Below, one piece after another: positions 57,341 to 64,000 of a DNA stretch of 64,000 nucleotides (positions within the stretch are counted from its first letter, which is position 1; each line of letters begins with the position of its first letter). This stretch comes from Pseudeuparius sepicola. Taxonomy: Eukaryota; Arthropoda; Insecta; Coleoptera; Anthribidae. Location: NCBI GenBank assembly GCA_963920635.1, contig OY987298.1, forward strand, positions 129,279,735 to 129,343,734. Direction: 5' to 3'. The notes under the pieces are model-generated. The model was given only the letters and a program-made list of their open reading frames with translations. It searched no databases and was not told where the DNA came from. Made by a program: the position numbers and the translations under genes.

Positions 57341-58175
57341 TACAGGGAGGTCCGAACTTGATCAGCAATACTTTAAAAACTGCTACAAAATTTCAAAAAA
57401 ATGAGTTATTTTTATTTACATGTATCGAAATCCTAGCGGTTTTCGTTATACAGGGCGTCAAAGTTCAAATTTTTTTCAAGTTAAATGCTATAAATTAAAA
57501 ATAATTCGGCTTGTCTACTTCCACCAGTGCCGGAGAGGCGGAGGTCAACCATCATATTTTTCAATAAAAAATGGTACGCCACTAGAAAAGTAATATTTTT
57601 TCTGCCTTTAATAAGTTTTCCAATCAATTTTTGAAAAAATATTTTTTCTGTGTTTTAAATTTTTGGCAGAAGAAAATCGACGTAGGTGAAGACTTTTGAA
57701 ATTTTGCGCACCTACTCAGTTTTTAATTCTGAACAACTTTCCTTAATAACATTTTATCATAAAACCTACATAAAGAGCACTTTATTGGTGCGAAAGACAC
57801 ATGATTTCTCGAATCCCTTATTATAGGTTTTACGACAAAATGTTATTAAAGAAAGTATTTGTTCGGAATTAAAAACTAAATAGTTGTGCAAAATTTTAAT
57901 AGCTTAAAACTTTGCCTTTCTTCTGCTAAAAAGTTTAAAAAACAAAAAGAAGCTACATTTTTCGAAAAAACTGAAGAATATTTTTTCTTAGAATTGATTG
58001 GAAAATTTAGTGAAGGCAGAAAAATATTACTATTCCAGTGTCGTACCATTTTTTATTGAAAAATATGATGATTGACCCTCGCCTCTCCAGCACATGTTTA
58101 TATAAAAAAATCTACTTTTTTGAAATTTTCTACCAGTTTTTAAAGTATTGCTGATAAAGTTTGGACCACCCTGTA
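57341..58175. mobile_element. 0.84-kb palindrome, contains core B
   Basis: TACAGGGAGGTCCGAACTTG mirrors CAAAGTTTGGACCACCCTGTA-type sequence at the right. The arms of about 400 bp include TCAGCAATACTTTAAAAACT and CCGGAGAGGCG-like words, with core B words at the centre (CAACTTTCCTTAATAACATT). A second internal TACAGGGCG occurs in the left arm at 57452. The left half has a separate relative at 40851-41215. Confidence 0.85.
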
Positions 58176-59011
58176 CATCATTGCTACTAACAGCACCAAT
58201 TTAATGTTCCTAGCTTCCCAACGAAATTAACACAATAACTGATCTCACTATAGAGCAGGTTCAACAACGACGATCTGAGATCGCTAATTTTACTCAGTAA
58301 AAAATGCTCCAGTAAAGCATAGAAAGTTTCTGCTAAATTTTTCTTGTGTTAATTTATGCACCATATTTCATTAAAATGGATTATTTTTAGCAACTTACTT
58401 CTGTTAAATATATTTTTTTAACAAAAAATGCCTTGTGATAATACACGATGTGTGTTTCTAAAAACACATATCGTAAAGTATATAATTTCGGTGCTAATTA
58501 TGGATGCTTCTTTAAAACCTATCGTGTTTTTTTAACAGCGCTCGTGTTTAATTTACACCATTCATATTTTTTTAAACACCGCCCGTCTTGTGATCAAGAT
58601 CAAAATAATGCCATGTTCGAACTTTCTCCTCCCTCGTCAGTCTCTAGTTGAATTTCTGCGCGTAGTGTTCTGTCTGTAGGTCGGAAAGATAATAATTATA
58701 GTTCTAACGAAATTGAAATTAAAAACTATATTAAATATCCGTTATGTTACACCGCCGGGACTTGTTCGAATGTGCAGACTATAAAAGTAAGCAATTATCT
58801 AACCCCTATAAATTATTGACTATTTTTCGATATTTACTCATGGACTAATTAACCATTACCTAATTCAATTAAATAACAAAAGTTTAATCATTTCATATGT
58901 TAATTATGTACTGAATGATTGTACCTAATTTCAATTGGTTGACGACAGTCCGTAGTACGTGTACGCAAAATTTACCAGGCGAAAACATTGCCACAAAATC
59001 CCGCTTTTCCA
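58176..59011. other. No supported gene
   Basis: AT-rich DNA with short frames only; no repeat partner recognised. Confidence 0.4.
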
Positions 59012-59300
59012 GGAACAACACCTGACTTATTCGTCAGCGACCGCATCCTTTTGCATGCGGTAAAACTGTCGGACCGAGCAGCGATCGCGTCCAATTTCCG
59101 GGGCATTCCGACCAGCCTAAACGGAAATTTAACGTATTTATGGAATCGACGGGGTGGGGGGCGGCCCCCGGGGGGCCGTAGCGGGGCCGGCCGCGGCCGC
59201 TGAAATATTCAGGGCGGCAGGACAGCGGCAGGCGCGCCGTGACAACCGGCAACTTACCTGCGCCCGCCCGCAATTTTTAAGCGGGGGTGCGGGAATGCGA
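59012..59300. promoter_or_regulatory. Duplicated CpG-rich block, well-preserved copy
   Basis: Very GC- and CpG-rich copy of the block at 55541-55782. On the minus strand GCGCAGGTAAGTTG near 59252-59264 matches a consensus 5' splice site, and the same GCAGGTAAGTTG is kept in the other copy, so part of an exon or 5' leader is conceivable. No coding frame is shared between copies, which favours non-coding DNA. The self-complementary CTGAAATATTCAG is identical in both. Confidence 0.45.
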
Positions 59301-59375
59301 GTAAGAATAGGAATAATTCTACAATGGTCCAGGTTCCACACGAACGAAGAGTTTTTATTCGTATCCGAAGGCGAG

Positions 59376-60078
59376 AACTAAGAGCACGGCGACACATAAC
59401 GCGGACGGCGGACCGGAGAGCAGAGCGGAGATGGTAGCGGAGCTTTCAAAACAATAGGAAGCCTACTATCGTGTCCACACATACCGCGGAGAGGGGAGCG
59501 GAGAGTAGGCGTGTTTGCTCGCTGGTAGCGGAGTGTTCAAATCATTTGACATTTTCCGACGTATTGGCGCGTATTTAACCTCGAAAATAGAGCGTTGTAT
59601 TTTTATATACCTACTTAATAATAAACAATATGGATCGCGAAATGCTAATTAGTGAAGTTTTTAGTCTCAATCCTTTATGGGACATAACTCATGCACATCA
59701 CCACAACCGAGGTGTTTTAAACAAACTTTGGGTCGAGATTTCCAAAATTATTATTCTAGAGATGATGGAATTCACCAAGTGTTTCCCTGCTTAGGTTTAT
59801 TTCATGTACCCACACTGCACGTTTATTTTGCAAAATCCGAAATTTGAGTTGTTAATTTTCACATAAAAATGATGTAGAAATCGACATTTTTATAGCTGTT
59901 TCTATGAAGTTCGACTTTTCAATGTTTCCACTTTACTTCCAACCTCTCTGCGCAATACGCCTTTCAAAGCTGTCACAATCCGCTGGCTGTGTGGACACTA
60001 CCCGCACTACTCTCCGCTTTTCGCCCTGCTCTCCGCTCCGCCGTCCGAGTTATGTGTGGCCGTGCACTTAAGGTTCTC
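59376..60078 (+). mobile_element. PIF/Harbinger-like non-autonomous element
   Basis: The left end GAGCACGGCGACACATAACG mirrors the right (reverse complement GTGCACGGCCACACATAACT), with GCGGAGCGGAGAG-type words repeated in both subterminal regions (59400-59530 and 60000-60045). TWA-type trinucleotides lie at both ends but do not match exactly, so the target duplication is uncertain. GCGGAG-rich ends and an internal MADF remnant both point to PIF/Harbinger, whose elements encode a MADF/Myb-like partner protein alongside the transposase. Confidence 0.65.
59630..59794 (+). pseudogene. MADF-domain fragment
   Basis: The frame starts MDREMLISEVFSLNPLWD and continues ITHAHHHNRGVLNKLWVEIS before losing similarity and stopping at 54 residues. 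The pattern L-I-x-x-V ... PLWD ... H-x-x-x-x-NR-x-x-x-x-x-LW-x-EI is the first half of a MADF (Myb/SANT-like, Adf-1 type) DNA-binding domain, which is normally about 85 residues. The second half is missing. Upstream (59601-59629) is AT-rich leader. Located inside Harbinger-like ends, it is most likely the truncated accessory protein gene. Confidence 0.7.
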
Positions 60079-63000
60079 GAGTGTATAATATGCCATTCCA
60101 AACGCCTATCTCTAACAAGATTTTAGGCACAATCTTTGAAACTTGAAAACGTCAAATGCCAAGTCAGAAATAAATACCTTATTTGTAACGGCATAATAAT
60201 ACTTTTTGTAGGTTAATACGAGTTGCTCATTAGATAAAAACGCTGTATAAACTCCGACATTACTTTCTACTATTTAAGATTTTTAAAGTTAAGGTAAAGG
60301 ATAAAAATAATGAAAAGGCATCTGCATGTATCTGCAAATGAATTGAAGCTATTGAAACCGAACCAAGATACTTCTGATTGGTCGAAAGCAGTAAGGAATT
60401 TTATTATTCCAACACAGTAGACCTAACAAATACCTAAAAAACAAGCCATTACCACCTAACAAGCAATTATTGCTTCACTAATGCAGATACATACCCCTAT
60501 TTTATAATTGGAGAAGTATTTTTTTTAATTTTTTGTGAACAAAAATTAAGACGCATTAAAGAAATCACAGACGCCACAAATTATAAGGAAAAGAGATGGC
60601 ACTGAAAATGCAGAACATTTTTCATCTTAATTATTGAATGTTATACCTTAAGATATCGCAAAAAAGGGTAAATTTTGGTTAGATACGTGAAATATTTTAA
60701 TGATAAATTTATTATTATTTTGGCGTCCACATAACACTGGAAATTAATATAAATAAATTTATTTCCTAAATTCCAGAACGTAGATACATTTTGCATCAAA
60801 CATAACAAAATTATTCTTTACGATATTTTAATATAGAATGATAATTTTTTTTAGTTATATAAAATGGTTTTTGCCAAGCTGAAAGTAATTTCATAAATAA
60901 TATTACATGATGAGGAAAAGTAAATATATTAATATAGATCGTTCAAATTTTGCACGCTTTATATTAAATTGAAAGAAAAAAAACTTTTCAAAGTAAGTTT
61001 TTTTTTTAATTTAACAATTTGTTGATTTTATCATGTATTTTTTAACAGATAGCGGAGTCACGTAACCTCAAAGTTAAATTTCAAAATAAATAATTAATAC
61101 AAAATTTCTCTCTATAATGAGAACTTTTTGTAGGTCACATTTCAGGGTCACTAGAGATTTGACCCCTTAACTTCTACAAAAAAATTTTGGTTCTAGAAAA
61201 AATTACGAAAGTTCGGAAATTTTCAGTCGATCTTAGCGCACTCAGACAACAACAATATTATTGAGTCGCGTTTTCGAGATGATAATCAAACCAGGGAATT
61301 TCTAAATCTACTCATCATTGCACTGCTATTAAAATTCTTATTTTATTTCGAGAATATCAGCAAAATCGGAAAAGCTTCTAACATTTTGGTATGTTATTTT
61401 GTTTATTCCCTGGTTAAAACAAACATGTTTTTGTTATTGCATTGTTAACGTCTGTCTACCGTGATATTCACAAATTCAACAACTTAAATCGCCATTACTC
61501 TTTTGAACCGAAAAATAATTGGCTCAAAAATTTACCAAGAAAGGAATTTAAATAATGTTTGATAAAATAATTTAACATACCTAATTTATACTTATCATTA
61601 TTTCCTCGTAAAGGAATAGAAAAATTTAAAAATTACAATAGTTAGTAGTTATTTAATGCAATTACAAATTTGATAATAATTGCAAACTTGTCATTATATA
61701 TAAATATTCAAGGTGTTTATTTTCATGAATAAGAAATTATAATTTCATTAAATTTTGGCTTATACGAAGAAGTATAATAATTTAAATCATGCGTCCAATA
61801 TTACTTGGTATCGAACTGCATTTTGTACCGTCCAGTTTTAGTACCAAGTACTGGCACTTCTTTGTAATAGAAGGTTGAATTGCAAATGCAAAGATAATTT
61901 TCTGTTGGGGTCATCGCTTCAACGCATTTTTGCAGCTTTTGATAAAAGAAACTGCCTTGTGTTACCTATGTTTGTACGCAGGTTTAATAAATGTGCAAGT
62001 GCCTAACAGTTTTGTGTTGACAACTAACTAAAACTGATCGTTACAACACATTATACAAAAATTATGTTTGTCAATAGTCGTTGTTATTTAATATAATTTT
62101 TATGTTAAACTCTCTCCGAAATATGCATTCACGTGTTCAACCACGTAAGCAAATTTATCGATAAAATTCCTGTATTAATTAATGATGTTACATACGAAAA
62201 CATTCTTACCCTAGCTTATTGGGTATACCTACAAATTATTGTTTCACCATGCACTTTCCTAAAAAAATATAGAAATATCTCAAAATTCAAATGGACACCC
62301 TATCCATTTTATTTATTGGTAAAATGTGGTTGCCATTAGATTGATCTATAGTTACCCATGAAAATAAATGGGCAATTATAGCATTATGACGTTAGCAATG
62401 ACACACAGTTCGTGTAATCTAAGCTGACACCCGAAAACCTCAGTCTAAGCGCCAGCGATACATAAGCAGCTTATTGTAATCGTTTGGCAGATTCTCACCT
62501 TTATACTCCAGTCTGAAGTTAGCTTTGTTATCAACAGTGTGCGATAACTTCAAATTCCACTAGTGTGCAATGAAATGTCACCCATTGTAAAACTGTCAGT
62601 TATGTTATGACAAAGTAGGTCGTACAAAAAATATTTTGCTAAATGCACAGATTGTTGCCAGTGGCGGTTTGTCTCACATGTACACACGTTTCCTATATCT
62701 ACCATTGTTCAAAATTATTACTCTAATACGCAACTACGAGTATGAACATTTTAGAGTTAAAACAACACGTTGAACCCACTTCGTACTTGCTAGGAAACAA
62801 TACCTAATATAAATGGGCACATGTGCACCCAGTTAAATCGAAGCAGAATATGAACGAGTTGTCAGTGTTGCCAGATGGTGTGATCGTCTGGCGAAATCAA
62901 TATTTTAAGAATATCAGCTATTAAAGGCGAAAATAAGTCGGTAGATACAATAAAGACGAAAAATAATATTATTATAATACGTAGGAATAAATGTAGACAC

Positions 63001-64000
63001 ATTTACAATCTATGTTTTTACTATTACCAAAAAATATATATTGCGACGTAATTTGTTATCATATTTGACTCATGAATAGTATCATTTATTTTTTTTTCGA
63101 AAAAATTTTCTGGTATATTTTGCCGGGATTAAAGCGGTAAATTGCAAAGAAAATTGAAACCCAACATATAGGCTACTACAGACTGCTATAGGCTGGATTT
63201 TAGTTCTACGCCGCGCTGCGCTGTTTATGATAACAGACAGAGACAAAAGACCACGTGCCGGGCACTGTTGCCAAATATATCCGAAACGTCTCTATTCACA
63301 TGTGCGGATTTAAATGCGACATCGTGTAGGTAATTGACAACCTTGTCGTCAATGGCGATCGAAATAGGGATATAAGGCAGCCAATGATGCACCGTATTCT
63401 CACGAAGATGCAGTCCAAGCATTCCTGCGCGACGTCTGGCGAGCAGTAATTTAATCATCGGACCACCAGACAAACTCGCGTTAATTGTTTTTAATAAAAA
63501 TGTTAATTGGCATAGTAGTTAGAAATTTGCATTTGCGAATGGAGTAGTAATGACCAAAACAAAATTACCAAATATTAAATTGATACATGCAAAGGATATA
63601 AAACCGGTATGTTTCGGTGGAAAATTTCTGTTGCCAGATGCTTTAAGTACAACGGGTTCATAGGTGTGTTAATTTTAAATAAATTTCTATTCAATGTTAT
63701 TTAAGATCTCTTGCACCACAATAGATAATAAGTAAACTAAGTAGTAATATATACCTAAAAGGCTTGCCATAGGATAGGAAGACCCTATTGAAAAGGTACA
63801 AGGTAAGTTCTTGTACTCGTATATTTACCACATAGATCGACCAACCATCTTTTTTCATTCTGACGTAAATTCTGCTTCTATTTCTGAGTTTTAGGATGAT
63901 TGATCCCATATTCCTACCAAAACCTAAAGAAATACTAAAGACATCAATACTGCTTTGGACTGCTTTTGCCTTGTACCTGGTATGGCAAATATCGTATTTT
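60079..64000. other. AT-rich DNA, little identified
   Basis: Nearly 4 kb without a supported gene. CCAGTGGCGGTTTG near 62655 resembles a hAT end without a partner. An 82-codon minus-strand frame at 63225-63473 lies in a slightly GC-richer patch (MIKLLLARRRAGMLGLHLRE); I do not recognise it, and its surroundings show no further homologous frame, so it may be a fragment of an unidentified protein or chance. Confidence 0.4.

Noticed and set aside
59376..60078. Exact 3-bp TAA/TTA target duplication for the Harbinger-like element
   Set aside because: The trinucleotides on the two sides are TAA and TTA or CTA and TAA depending on placement, so no identical duplication could be assigned.

Overview
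The window looks like a gene-poor stretch of a large, AT-rich arthropod (most likely insect) nuclear genome. Supporting signs are spliced transposase genes with GT-AG and GC-AG introns, eukaryotic DNA transposons of several superfamilies, Pol III A/B boxes with T-run terminators, and no bacterial gene organisation. The order of insect cannot be settled by reading alone. I found no convincing host protein-coding gene. Nearly everything that can be named is a transposable element (TE), a TE remnant, or one of several CpG-rich islands resembling conserved regulatory DNA.

Layout. 0.7-1.7 kb: an intact Tc1-like transposase. 2-5.3 kb: three palindromic repeats, one of them interleaved (A-B-A'-B'). 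5.6-7.1 kb: a decayed, intron-bearing DD41D-type transposase. 9.35-11.1 kb: a 1.77-kb palindrome with repeated GTCTACC units, carrying a small hAT in one arm. 14-16.3 kb: a GC-rich island followed by a 1.28-kb hAT element. 17.5-25.7 kb: half copies and full copies of palindromic modules plus a hAT. 26.2-27.3 kb: a hAT with a perfect 8-bp duplication. 27.8-33.6 kb: four consecutive giant palindromes (1.17, 1.18, 1.24 and 1.93 kb), the last interrupted by a pogo-like element whose empty site survives in the opposite arm. 33.9-34.6 kb: an unclassified element with 8-bp duplications. 36-39.8 kb: a truncated Tc1 transposase, a 15-bp minisatellite inside an inverted repeat, and a second pogo-like element with a PHD-finger remnant and a nested palindrome. 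40.25-40.8 kb: a hAT full of GTATCTAGATAC. 41.5-45.1 kb: a DD41D element with a three-exon transposase and a 1.08-kb palindrome between its 5' end and its gene. 46.1-46.6 kb and 52.7-53.0 kb: GC islands. 49.4-49.8 kb: a possible solo LTR. 51.0-51.7 kb: two inverted tRNA-like Pol III units. 53.4-54.3 kb: a hAT with a transposase remnant. 55.5 and 59.0 kb: a duplicated CpG-rich block, one copy decayed. 57.3-58.2 kb: another palindrome. 59.4-60.1 kb: a Harbinger-like element with a MADF remnant. 60.1-64 kb: AT-rich DNA with nothing recognisable.

The most unusual theme is a family of long palindromes sharing the terminus TACAGGGTG. They appear modular: the same inner core occurs with different outer arms, half copies exist, and two of them contain a symmetric pair of CAGTGGCG (hAT-type) ends with inverted flanks instead of a target duplication. 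This suggests the palindromes formed by head-to-head duplication of composite TE sequence. Transcripts across the 27.8-33.6 kb cluster would fold into near-perfect hairpins of about 0.6 kb each, so a role as small-RNA sources is possible but is inference only.
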